The translations under genes and the position numbers were made by a program. Below, in pieces: positions 41,504 through 50,939 of a stretch of 64,000 nucleotides of DNA. The notes under the pieces are model-generated. The model saw only the letters and a program-made list of their open reading frames with translations, was not told where the DNA came from and did not search any database. The stretch's first letter is position 1, and the number at the start of each line of letters is the position of its first letter. This stretch comes from Cyanodermella asteris (Eukaryota > Ascomycota > Lecanoromycetes > Ostropales > Stictidaceae): positions 177,008 through 241,007 of the forward strand of contig UYJD01000007.1 in the NCBI GenBank assembly GCA_900618795.1, given 5' to 3'.

Positions 41504-42979
41504 GGTTTAGCGAAGTTTCTATGAGTCCCGGTGTTTCTATGACGCCGCTGTATATGTACTGTCTGGCAAGGTCAGCTCAGTTGAAAATTGGGGCGAGGAA
41601 CAGAACGACTGAAATGCCGACTGAATGCTGCGGCTCTTCGGTGTTCATGCTTGACGGGGTTGGACGGAATGCCGCTGAACAGGGGCCCAATTACGGGTGA
41701 TAGATAAAACGCAACGAAGAACACTCACGAGTACGAGATTGTCAATGCTTTATCCGATCAATGGTTCCCAAATGGCCGACTTGCAATGTGCAGATACAGA
41801 ATGAGAAGAACAAAAAGAGAGGGACAACAAATTATAGGCCTTTCGTCGTAAGTGCCTCGAACGGTCTTCCAGTACCACGTTGAAGCCACACGTGGGTACC
41901 TACCTATAGAGCGGGATCCTCCGGCACCGCATTCGTGACGATACTCGTAACGTTTCTCTGCGGGAACCGAGGCGAGCTGGTTAGTTGAAGTGGGGTGCCG
42001 AGTAGCTGCTCGGAGCATCACGCCGGGCGCTCCAGTCCCCACTAAAGGTGCAAGGAAGCCAATAAAGGCTCTGCTGAAAAGATACGAGTGTTACTCGTCC
42101 ATCTGATAGTCAACATGAATCTTGTTCCCGCTTTGGAGTTCAGATGTTGGACGGAAATTACCTCCATGTGTACCAATGTGCATATTCACAGATCACATTG
42201 CTGTGTTGTTCTCACTCGCCGTCGGCGGCTTCATGATGAGTTGCTTCGGTGTGACGTGGACTGGCCTTGACTTCAGACGATTCTTGAATATGCGAACTTT
42301 ATATCGAGTCTCGAACGAAGGCCGCTTTGCTAGAGTCCTTGAAGTATAACGACGTAGTGGATGACTGGACCAGTAGTACTGAGCCAGCTACATATCGAGA
42401 TATTTTATAAAGTACCGGGAGATCGACCTGGCGAAGAGCCGGGAGAACTACCTCCCAAAATAGCTACCAAAGCACCGGCTCAAAGTTACATCAAATCACT
42501 AAAACGACCAGTCCCTTGGTTCTTGTAAGAGCTGTCAAAATCCGTCACGCGCAGTGTGGAACAGAACCACTTGTTTCGGAGGTGATCAAATTGATTGAAG
42601 GGATGAAAGAACCCTTCCACTTGATCATGGTTGTAGACTTTCAACCACAAAAGTATGCCCAGTACGCCAAAGAACTAACTGCCATGTACAACACCAACGG
42701 TCCGTAGACTCGACCGCCGTAGCAAGATCAGAATCCAACAACGCTTGCACGCCTAACCTGCCCAACCAAGAAAACCTTCCACGGTATCATATCCAAACGC
42801 CAAACCAGAAAAGACCTCCCGCCATTGCCAAGTCATGTCTCATAAAAACCTCATAAGTCATCGGCAAAGGCCTCAGCAACAGCCGTGTAACGACTAAAAA
42901 CCCATCTTGACGCTCCCGGTTCCGATCCCACTTCCGCTCTCGATTCCTTCACCACAACACCATGCCCGGACGAGGACTA
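41504..42979. other. Gene-poor region with a decayed 12-bp-period repeat
   Basis: No gene is supported. A 63-codon frame at 42516-42707 has coding-like composition but no recognisable domain or start context. The repeat at 42390-42490 is described separately. Confidence 0.55.
42390..42490 (+). repeat. Degenerate 12-bp-period repeat, copy D
   Basis: One frame reads as four-residue units (YISR, YFIK, YREI, DLAK, SREN, YLPK, stop, LPKH), the same phase and flavour as copy A at 31.7 kb but more diverged and with a stop. Membership of the family is likely but not certain. Confidence 0.5.
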
Positions 42980-43858
42980 CTAATCCAATCCGAAACCCCG
43001 TTGCCTCAACTCGTTATACGGCCTGGCGAGCATCCACCAATCGCACCCCTTCTTCAGATGCTCCGCCGCCCAGCGCGCGAAAACGTGCGTCAGCTCCCAC
43101 TGCACGAGCCGCTTCATCTCGCCGTTGACCTGAGCCAACGAGCGCATCCCGAGCTGAGCGGCCGTCGTCGCGCGGTGTCTCCCGTAGAACTTGCGAAACG
43201 GGTCTGGCGCGGGGCCGAGTGCTTCGGCGAGGATGCCGTGGAGGATCATTTCGAAGATTTCGGCGGGGAGGGCGGCGAACTGGCCGGAGGGAGAGGGGAG
43301 CGGGATCGTGGAGTTTGCGAATCGTGTTGGGATTGACGGGGAAGGGCGTGGCGTTGAGACCGGGGATCTCGAAGGTCTTGAGATTTCGGTGCATTTTGAG
43401 GGATCCGATGCGGAGTATGATCGATCAAACTCGTAGCCCGATAATGATGTTGATGGCCTTTCTGATATGTAGCGGGTTGATGGGCGTGTAGTTTCTGACA
43501 AAGTCCATGCGTAGTCCGGAACAGAAAAGTCGTTCCCAGCGCGAGCTCTCCTTAGATTTCCAGTCGCAGTCCCTCGATCTCCATCTCCAATCTCTTCCAT
43601 ATCCATATCCATTTCCGTCGTCCTCGTCGTCGGATCCGTAGCCGGCGCGCCTCTCTCGGGCTCATCGCGCCGCCGCGCAACGAGCTTCAAATATCTCGCC
43701 TCTCGTTCGTCCACCTCTAATAACGCTGTAGCAATCGTGCACCCGCATATCCAACACAACTTGTCGTATCCACGAGTGCCATCGCCGAATATCGACTCGA
43801 CGTCGTCTTCCGTCATGATGTGCGTTGGTTTGCTGAGCTTGCCAATCACGAGCGACAC
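42980..43858 (-). CDS. Hypothetical F-box-like protein
   Basis: Single exon, 292 aa from 43858 (an alternative start at 43816, MTEDDVESIFG, gives 278 aa). Residues ~190-240 contain ALPAEIFEMILHGIL, an F-box-like LPxEIxxxIL helix. MRSLAQVNGEMKRLVQWELTHVFARW follows, as in fungal F-box proteins where the box precedes a short helical region. The N-terminus has a CxxCGC motif (LCWICGCTIATALLEVD) and a Ser/Thr/Pro-rich middle. Its partner would be Skp1 if the F-box is real. No strong family match, so function is not assigned. Confidence 0.5.
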   Translation of the reverse strand: MSLVIGKLSKPTHIMTEDDVESIFGDGTRGYDKLCWICGCTIATALLEVDEREARYLKLVARRRDEPERGAPATDPTTRTTEMDMDMEEIGDGDRGTATGNLRRARAGNDFSVPDYAWTLSETTRPSTRYISERPSTSLSGYEFDRSYSASDPSKCTEISRPSRSPVSTPRPSPSIPTRFANSTIPLPSPSGQFAALPAEIFEMILHGILAEALGPAPDPFRKFYGRHRATTAAQLGMRSLAQVNGEMKRLVQWELTHVFARWAAEHLKKGCDWWMLARPYNELRQRGFGLD

Positions 43859-44089
43859 TGGAGATTTATTATTTTCGCGGCGCGTTGTAGAGTTTCGGCG
43901 TCAGCGGCTCGCTGTTTCATGGCACGAAAAGAGCAAAGCTTTCTTTCTTCGTGCTGACGGCGGGGAGACACAAGAAGTATTCTGGCGCTCGTGAATGGTG
44001 AGTCCCCTTCACGCAACACCAATGCACGTGACTTGGCGCATATATTAGTGAAATCGCTAGCGGAACCCCGGCACCTGAGCGGAAAGTCA

Positions 44090-44190
44090 AGGAGGTATTT
44101 AGCTAGGTACCTGGCTAGGTGTTCCGCGGCGTAATCCAGCGGGGTACCTGGGCGGGTACTGGGCCGATATCTGAGCCGGCGAGCGGGCCA
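44090..44190 (-). repeat. 12-bp-period repeat, copy C (minus orientation)
   Basis: Read on the minus strand, units of the type CTAGCCAGGTAC, CTAGCTAAATAC and CGCCCAGGTACC follow one another every 12 bp for about eight units, ending in TACCTCCTTGAC. Copy A ends in similar CTCCTGAAGGACCTCCTTAG sequence. It lies 22 bp from the MITE. Confidence 0.7.
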
Positions 44191-44211
44191 GCAAGCAGTT
44201 GCGTAGGGCGG

Positions 44212-44396
44212 CTCGAGGTGGAAAAAAAAAAACGTGGCACAGCAAAATTGCCAAGGGACAGGGCCCACTAACTTCCACCCGAGACTCCAGCTGGGGCTGT
44301 TGCTTAGAGAGTCATGTTAGCGGTGGGTCCCACTGGGCTCCCTATTTTGTCGATCCTGCCGCATTTTGCTGTGCCACGTTTTTTTTCCACCCCGAG
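44212..44396. mobile_element. MITE-like element, 185 bp, with ~35-bp terminal inverted repeats
   Basis: The left end runs CTCGAGGTGG-A11-CGTGGCACAGCAAAAT. The right end is its reverse complement, CTCGGGGTGG-A8-CGTGGCACAGCAAAAT, differing by one base and the A-run length. Both ends are flanked by GGCGG (44207-44211 and 44397-44401), a 5-bp target duplication. The ~115-bp interior has no open frame, so it is a non-autonomous DNA transposon. The superfamily cannot be named from the ends alone. Confidence 0.85.
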
Positions 44397-44714
44397 GGCG
44401 GTCGGTTGGAAATTTAGCTGGTATCAAAATGCTGTTCCAGGTGCTGCGACACGCTACGCGCTGATCGATTTCTTTGCCTCGACGCGAGGCGACCGATGCG
44501 ATCGTAGCAAGAAAGAGGTAAGCTGCAGGATTCTTGTCTTGCTGGCATATGTTTTGACATGAATCGGGTCCACGGTAGCGTTACAGCTGGTAAAAGAACG
44601 TGTGCGGACACGCAACGAAAATGCTGCTTGTGGCAGCGGATAGATAATGAACCACGGTGTGGAAACGGCAAAACCCTGGGTCCCTATCAAAGGACAAACA
44701 ACGGTTTTCAGAAG

Positions 44715-44716
<2 letters not shown>

Positions 44717-44748
<32 letters not shown>
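44717..44748. repeat. (AG)16 microsatellite
   Basis: 32 bp of perfect AG dinucleotides. Confidence 0.95.
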
Positions 44749-44753
<5 letters not shown>

Positions 44754-45106
44754 CTTATGCATGTGTGACTAAGTCAGGCAATAATGTGTTTGTGACTGAG
44801 GATCTCTTTGGCGCGAATTGGTTTACATCTGCTCGTTCTGGAATTGAGATCCGTGCCGTACTGATCTCAAGTTGTGCTCATGCGTGCCAAAGCAGAAACT
44901 GACCTTCATGCACCACGCATCAAGAGACTACTCTAGGGATCATAAGTTTGAAGAAACGAAGAGATTTCATACGTTCGTTAATCTAGCCGACTCTGTGTGT
45001 GCTCAAGCTAAATGCCTTATCCTTAACGCCTCCGCTCAAGCGAAATGCTTCTATCTATGTCGTCGAAGAATCCCAATCATGACTGTCTAACTGTGCACAT
45101 TTCTCG

Positions 45107-47941
45107 TCACGTTCGGTTTGCAGCTCGTATCTTCACAACTTGCAGGGGAACATCATCCGCATTATCGACGTTTCTCAATCCACCTGGTGTACAGTTCCTG
45201 CTTCTGTTGGGCGTTCCTCTGATGCTTTGAAGCGTGCTTGCGCGGCCTCTGGCTGGGGCGATCTGGTAACCTTCCCGCTCCTGGTTTAACGATTCTCTGC
45301 TCTGGAAAGCGCTGGCGGCGGTACCTAGCATCCTCGACTTACCATCACGCAGACCGTCGAAGACGCCGTTGAAGGCTTGAAAGTCATGCGTACTCCAGGA
45401 ATCGGATCTGACAGGTCGGGCCCCGAATGGAAGGTGTCCGTGGCCAGATGAAGTACTGAATGCGCGAGATGTCGTTCTGATGTGGACATCTTGTGGAGGG
45501 AGGACAGAAAGGGTGCCATTTGCTGATACACGTCCGCTTAAATCAAGGTGGCTGCCGTATGGGTCAAGCTCTCGGATACCCGTCTCCGCGTCGCCGATTT
45601 TCGGCACTCTGCGAATGCTTTCAACGCGAAATCCTGACTTGCTGACGATCGGCTGGCTTTCCAGTACACTCGTTGTTTCAGCTGTCGCGACTGTTCTCTC
45701 CTCGGGTCGGGGCTGTCCTGTGAGATGTGCCATATATGCTCGTTGCGCGGGACGCCAGTGCTCAGGATAGAATGTATCACGATTGCGCATCACTGAGATG
45801 TAAGTAGAAACGGCTCCGATGACAATCAGGACCAACAGCGCCAGAACCAACAACGCTTGAATCACGATGATGACAACGCCCAACGCTGTGGTCACAATGC
45901 GACTGAGGTTGAATGCTGGGTCAAAGGCACTTGACAGAGCCGTGGTCAAAATCTTGCTCAGTCCCAGCAAGTATATCATCAGAGTGTTGAGTCTGTTTGC
46001 TGCAAACGGCTTCTTCCGAATGAGGATGCAAAATGCAATGAACTCGACCACAAGCAAGGCAAAGACTTGTGTCTGAGCATGCCCAGCGGCTCCCCCAAGG
46101 AAGATCGCTCTGATAAAGTCGTAACCCAGCCAAAAGGCGAAGCACCACCACTCGCTCGACCTAAATCGGGCACAGAGCCATCCAAAATTCTTGATGAAAT
46201 CTTCGTCCTTGTGGGGATCAGTGTAGAGGGGGTCGTTGTTGATGTATTCGAGTCGAAACCAGGGAAATGAAAAGAGCGACTTTGTCCATCCAGACCCCTT
46301 TGCTCGCTTGCTACCAGATGCGAAAGTCAAGAACGGCATAGTGTTGCGAACCTCGAGATGAACTCTTTCCCCATCTTTGACGAAAGAGCTATACCTGAGC
46401 TTGTACCAGCAAGTCCACCCAGTGATTCCGATTGCTCCAAGAAGAAAGAAGATGAATACCAGGGAGGCGATGGCAGTGGAGCCCCCAGAACCGTGATAGC
46501 TGAATTGAAACATCGCCAAGAACATGATCAAGAAGAAAGAGACGAAACAGGTGCGCAACGCGATCTGTCCAGCGAACCGCAGCCAGTGTGCTCGAAAGAG
46601 TGGAAGGCAATCCGGCTGAACTTTCCCCTTCTTTATCAAGAACTCCAAAGTCCATCTGAAGCTGACAGTAGCCGCAACCAAGATGATGATCAGGATGATC
46701 AGCCAAAGAAAGCCCGTCATGAACGCGTTGGATGCTGGAATCCCCTCGACAGAGAGTGTACCTGCGAAGCCAGAGTAGTTCCCTGGCAAAGGCAAACCAG
46801 GGGTCACGGGGTTTCCAAAATACGTGAAGACATCACTGTCGTCTCGCTTGGCCAGTGTGAAATTATTGCGGGTCTGATATCGCTCGACTGCGCGTACAGC
46901 ATCTTTCAACATTGCTGGTTGGCGATGAAATCCGGTCCACTCCGCCCGTTTGCCGGTGGCTGCAGACAAGATCTGACCCTTCGAGTAGCCACCTCCCGTG
47001 CCATCCGAGCTTGCACCAGTCGACGCCGCACCGACAAAGGTCGTATTTCCGCGGTCGAACCCAACAAATGCATCTAAGCTGGTTTGCATAGTTGGCGAAT
47101 AGATCATGCCAGCTGCCCAAGCAAAGTTGCTCCACCATGCGGGAAGCACTGATGGCCAATTTGCAGATAGTGCACCAGTCAGGAATACGTGCTGCAATAC
47201 AGCAAAGATTACCCAAACGGACATGGAATGCGCATAATGAAGCCGGTTCTCAAGAACGTTGGTGCCGTACGTTGCCGTCGCCACAGATGCCAGCAGCGCG
47301 ACGAGAACGAAGAGACCAACTACTGTTCCGATGGCTGCTGGGTGAGAGAAAGTCAGGCCGTTGCTGACGAGCGCGGAATAGCAGGCAACTTCCTGTTGAG
47401 TGTTGTTGTTGAAGATGCGCATGATCGCCTGCCCCTCGAAATCAGGTATCTGGTAGGCCAAACTCGGTATTCCGCTGACGTCGCTGTCGGCCAATGGTAT
47501 GAGCAAGTTTGAGTAGAACGGGCGTGTGTTATTAGTTGGGCAGATCGTCTGTGCTGAAGAACCGCAAGGATTCCAGATGTACTGGAAGTGATTCAGACCA
47601 TACGCGAATACTGAGATGTAGATTATGGTATTCACGTTGTCCAAGTCGGTCCTTCCGTCCAGGTCGAAACTCAATGTCATGTTGTCTGTGTAGAACGCTG
47701 CCGAGAAACGATTCACTTGCATCTCGCTTCCTCCCAAACAATCTCCGAAAGAGCGTGTGTAGAGCGCTGGTTGTCTGTTGACGGCGAGGCATGTCGGCTT
47801 GCCGGTGTATGGGTCGGTCTTGGTGCCTGGGACTCCCTGCTCGTGTGTATCTGCGATGATACAAGTCGCGTCTTGAGCTGTACATGAACGGAGGAGGAGC
47901 GTGAAGAGGAAGAGGAAGAGATGGAACGTCCGCGAAGTCAT
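45107..47941 (-). CDS. FLC-type TRP-like channel/flavin carrier protein with ML-like domain
   Basis: Single exon. From the ATG at 47941 (MTSRTFHLFLFLFTLLLRSCTAQ, signal peptide) it is 944 aa; an ATG at 47959 would add six residues. The lumenal ML-like N-terminal domain (residues ~20-200) has paired cysteines (CIIADT, KPTCLAV, GDCLGG, NPCGSS, TICP, VACYS). About nine membrane segments follow in the TRP-like region (~215-740), including FAWAAGMIYSPTMQ, GFLWLIILIIILV and VVEFIAFCILIRKKPFAANR. The last ~200 residues are cytosolic, Ser/Arg-rich and probably phosphorylated. Fungal Flc/TRP-like proteins act in FAD transport, calcium homeostasis and cell-wall maintenance. Confidence 0.9.
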   Translation of the reverse strand: MTSRTFHLFLFLFTLLLRSCTAQDATCIIADTHEQGVPGTKTDPYTGKPTCLAVNRQPALYTRSFGDCLGGSEMQVNRFSAAFYTDNMTLSFDLDGRTDLDNVNTIIYISVFAYGLNHFQYIWNPCGSSAQTICPTNNTRPFYSNLLIPLADSDVSGIPSLAYQIPDFEGQAIMRIFNNNTQQEVACYSALVSNGLTFSHPAAIGTVVGLFVLVALLASVATATYGTNVLENRLHYAHSMSVWVIFAVLQHVFLTGALSANWPSVLPAWWSNFAWAAGMIYSPTMQTSLDAFVGFDRGNTTFVGAASTGASSDGTGGGYSKGQILSAATGKRAEWTGFHRQPAMLKDAVRAVERYQTRNNFTLAKRDDSDVFTYFGNPVTPGLPLPGNYSGFAGTLSVEGIPASNAFMTGFLWLIILIIILVAATVSFRWTLEFLIKKGKVQPDCLPLFRAHWLRFAGQIALRTCFVSFFLIMFLAMFQFSYHGSGGSTAIASLVFIFFLLGAIGITGWTCWYKLRYSSFVKDGERVHLEVRNTMPFLTFASGSKRAKGSGWTKSLFSFPWFRLEYINNDPLYTDPHKDEDFIKNFGWLCARFRSSEWWCFAFWLGYDFIRAIFLGGAAGHAQTQVFALLVVEFIAFCILIRKKPFAANRLNTLMIYLLGLSKILTTALSSAFDPAFNLSRIVTTALGVVIIVIQALLVLALLVLIVIGAVSTYISVMRNRDTFYPEHWRPAQRAYMAHLTGQPRPEERTVATAETTSVLESQPIVSKSGFRVESIRRVPKIGDAETGIRELDPYGSHLDLSGRVSANGTLSVLPPQDVHIRTTSRAFSTSSGHGHLPFGARPVRSDSWSTHDFQAFNGVFDGLRDGKSRMLGTAASAFQSRESLNQEREGYQIAPARGRASTLQSIRGTPNRSRNCTPGGLRNVDNADDVPLQVVKIRAANRT

Positions 47942-48953
47942 GATGGAGGTTGTATTCAACGGACGCTTGGTCGAAAAGGATCGTGAGGCCCTAAGGCTGC
48001 CGAGCTTGTGGTCTGAAGTGTCAATCGATTAGGATGAAGTCGGACAGTCGGACCGAGCCAGGGGTATGCTGGGATCTTTCCCGCTTTGATGAGTTATTGA
48101 GCAAGCAAGAGCTCTCCGCTCAGGTGTGCAGTCGCACCTGTGTCCGCTCGATTTGCAGCTTCTCGACCCGAGCACCCTTGCAAAGGCGGATTTGGTCTCT
48201 CAACTGAAGGTACAGACAGTCCTGTGAAGAGCGTTCCCATCCGCCGTTAATTCGAAAGCCCGCAATCGCTCTCGGCTTGGTGTTCGTGAGTCGAGCCGAT
48301 GGAGCTGCGCGCAGGTGGCGAGTAGTTAGTTGACGCTGCTAGTTCCAGACTAGCTTGTCGATGCGTTGATTAGACAAATTAAAACGCCCAGCGAGCGATG
48401 TGGAAAAGATTGTGTGGTGGTGCAAACGAGTGACGAGAATGGGAGGACAAGAGATGAGCTACAGGTGCCGTGTGACAAAAGTGGACAAAAGTGTCAATGG
48501 AGGACGTGCAGGACCCTGAATTCGTGAATCGTCGCCGGCAGATCGTTTTCCATCGACCATCTTCACCAGCATCTTATTTTGGCCTCCCGCTGCGACTTGC
48601 ATACGCGAAGGCATGAAGTGAGACATTAACGGTGCGTGAAATTGACACGGCGCCAATCCCGCGCATGCGTCTCTGCCCACATTCCAGCTCACATGCCGTT
48701 CATGTTGGACAAAACCCTGGCTGTTCCAGCTCACCTATTACAACCAACGAATCTTTGCAGCACCGCCCAAATCGGCAGATGCCGACGCCAGTCACGTTTA
48801 TGGTGATAGTCTGGATATCTCTGAGCCGGAGAGACGGGTGGCGCTTCTTTCGCTCTTTCACTGTGCCCTTGTATGCACGCTACCGCCGCAGCTCTTTCTC
48901 CTGCATCGTTGTGTGTGAAAGTTCGTCTGACCCATACTCTGGATCCATATCCA
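47942..48953. other. Intergenic, upstream of the FLC-type gene
   Basis: No gene or repeat was recognised; open frames here have no domain resemblance. Confidence 0.6.
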
Positions 48954-50939
48954 TTAGTCCCATTTTGCCTTGAACCACGTCAAGCCTGTATATTGAGTGC
49001 AAACTTGCTCCACAGAGGACATGAATCCGTTCGGGCCAGAGATGTAGCACCATGTATCACTTGAGTCTTCCTTGCAGAACTCTCCTACTACCTTGTTCAT
49101 ATCGGGTCGGTGACGTCCATTCCCCGTGATCTGCACTCTGAACTCCAGGCCATCGCATGCCAATGCTGTACTTATATTAGCGCTGTTCTCTCAAGCCATG
49201 GTGGTCCAGTTGAAACTCACACTCGAAGAACGGCATGTCTATAGCCTCTGTCTCACGAACCGTCCATATCACAATGCATCGAGTCCACGCTCCTGATCGC
49301 GGGTTCTCTTTTACCACAAAGCTTGTACCCACAGCTGGTGGCGAGGTCTTTGCATAAGTCAACTGACTTCGCTGGGCTTTGAAGGCAGCAGCAATGGCGA
49401 CTGCGCCGCTAAGGCCAGTGCCAGCCACGAGGCACAAGACCGTCTTGTAGGCCTGAGGGGTCGCAGGCGTGAAGTATGGCCCTTCTAGCCTAACACGTGT
49501 CCGCACTTCGAGGTTCGCTACGGGTTCCGATGGTGTCGAGAGGCTCCCGAGGATGGATTCAGCCTCCAAGAAATTGCTGTCGCAGCCCACGACGTTGCCC
49601 TTCTCTTCGTCCACCAGTGATGCAAGCCTGTTCGTCCATTGCGTTCCAACGCGCTTCTCCACAGCCAACGACTCTCTTGTAGCTTTCTTTAGTGTACTTT
49701 CTCTGAACAGAAACTGGACCTCGATGAACGGCGCGCCTTCTGTGACGTGAGCCTTCTTGGATTCAAGATGCGTGATGGTGGTGAATGGATGAAGCTCGCG
49801 AAACGATGATCCTGAATGGTGGATGTAGAAGTGTGCGAGAGGCGAGCGACAGGCACATCCTGTGACCCGTTTTCGAGGTATGGATAGTGATAGACTGTGA
49901 GCGTCAGTATACTCCCATAGTCTAGCGTGTGTGGATCCTACCTATACCAACCCTTTCCTAATGCTGTCAGGCGAGTGTCGATTTTGTCCTGGAGTTCGAC
50001 AATCCGCATTGTCCAGTCCAGAACATACATGGAGAGCCCTGGGAGAGTGCAGTAGAGCATTGTGCTGGCATGCAAGCATATGATGACGACGGCTGCTAAG
50101 CTGAGCAGGTGCGTGAAGTAGAAGAGATTGAAGTGCTTTCTTCTTACCGCCGCGAAACTTGTGAAAAACATGGCGAACATGATCAGAGTGGAGCAGATCC
50201 CCGTGAAAATGAGCGACGCTCTCCATCTCCCGAGGGAGGAGTGATTTCCTGGCCAGACCTCGCTGTAGAGGTATGTTGGGTTGAGCACCGGCAAAGTATG
50301 GCGGAAGTGGTCCTGGTCCTGGTTGTAACACGATGCCCAACTCGCGTACAGGCATCCGTGAATAGTGACCAACACAAGAAGCAAGTATGCTTGTGTCATG
50401 TGGAAGACGCGGGCGGTATTTGGTGACAGCTCGAAGTACGAGGTCAGAGCACTGTGTCGCGATACAGGGAGCAGTACCATCCCCATAGTCACATCAGCGA
50501 GATGGCCCGTCATCGCCACTGCGGCAACGACATAGTTTCCGGGAAGGTCTCCTCCTCGCTCTTGAAAGTAACTACTCAGGCGTCTCCACCAGATCCCGAC
50601 CAGGACTCCATAGAGACAACATACCCACAGAACGAGCAGTACAGCTCCAACGGACACTTGTCGCAGGATCAACGGCCCAGCTTTCTCAACTGACTTTGAG
50701 GTCAAATTGCGAATTCCTCGCTGGAAGGCCCGAAGGCCGAGAAAGGCAACCGAAAGAGATATCCATATATACCATGCTACAACATGGAGTCGTGCCTGGA
50801 GCGGAAAGAGCCATTCCCCGCAGGTTCCAGCGTAGCAGTGGTGATTCGACCGGTAGGTCAGTCCGATTGATAGCGCAAAAGTGATGCAGAGGCATATGAC
50901 CAAAGGCCAAAGACATGTCCGGGGAGTGATATGGGCCAT
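48954..50939 (-). CDS. Ferric-reductase-like transmembrane protein (FRE/NOX superfamily)
   Basis: Exons 50939-49942, 49894-49221 and 49165-48954 (introns 47 and 55 bp) give 627 aa. Five to six membrane helices with heme-ligand histidines are visible: GHLADVTMGMVLLPVSRHSAL, RVFHMTQAYLLLVLVTIHGCLYASW and FYFTHLLSLAAVVIICLHAS. The cytosolic part has ELHPFTTI (FAD-binding HPFT), VRLEGPYFTP, CLVAGTGLSGAVAIAAAF (NADPH-binding glycine loop, here GTGLSG) and a terminal YISGPNGFMSSV. It would carry electrons from NADPH across the membrane to ferric or cupric chelates. The second donor (GAG T|GTGAGT) is confirmed by the frame into LACDGLEFRVQITG. An extra N-terminal exon cannot be excluded. Confidence 0.85.

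Larger units (their letters stand above)
43859..45106. other. Gene-poor region with repeats
   Basis: No gene is supported. It holds repeat copy C (44090-44190), the MITE (44212-44396) and an AG microsatellite (44717-44748), each listed separately. Confidence 0.65.

Noticed and set aside
42516-42707. Short protein gene after the decayed repeat copy
   Set aside because: Only 63 codons with no recognised motif; could be a fragment, but unsupported.
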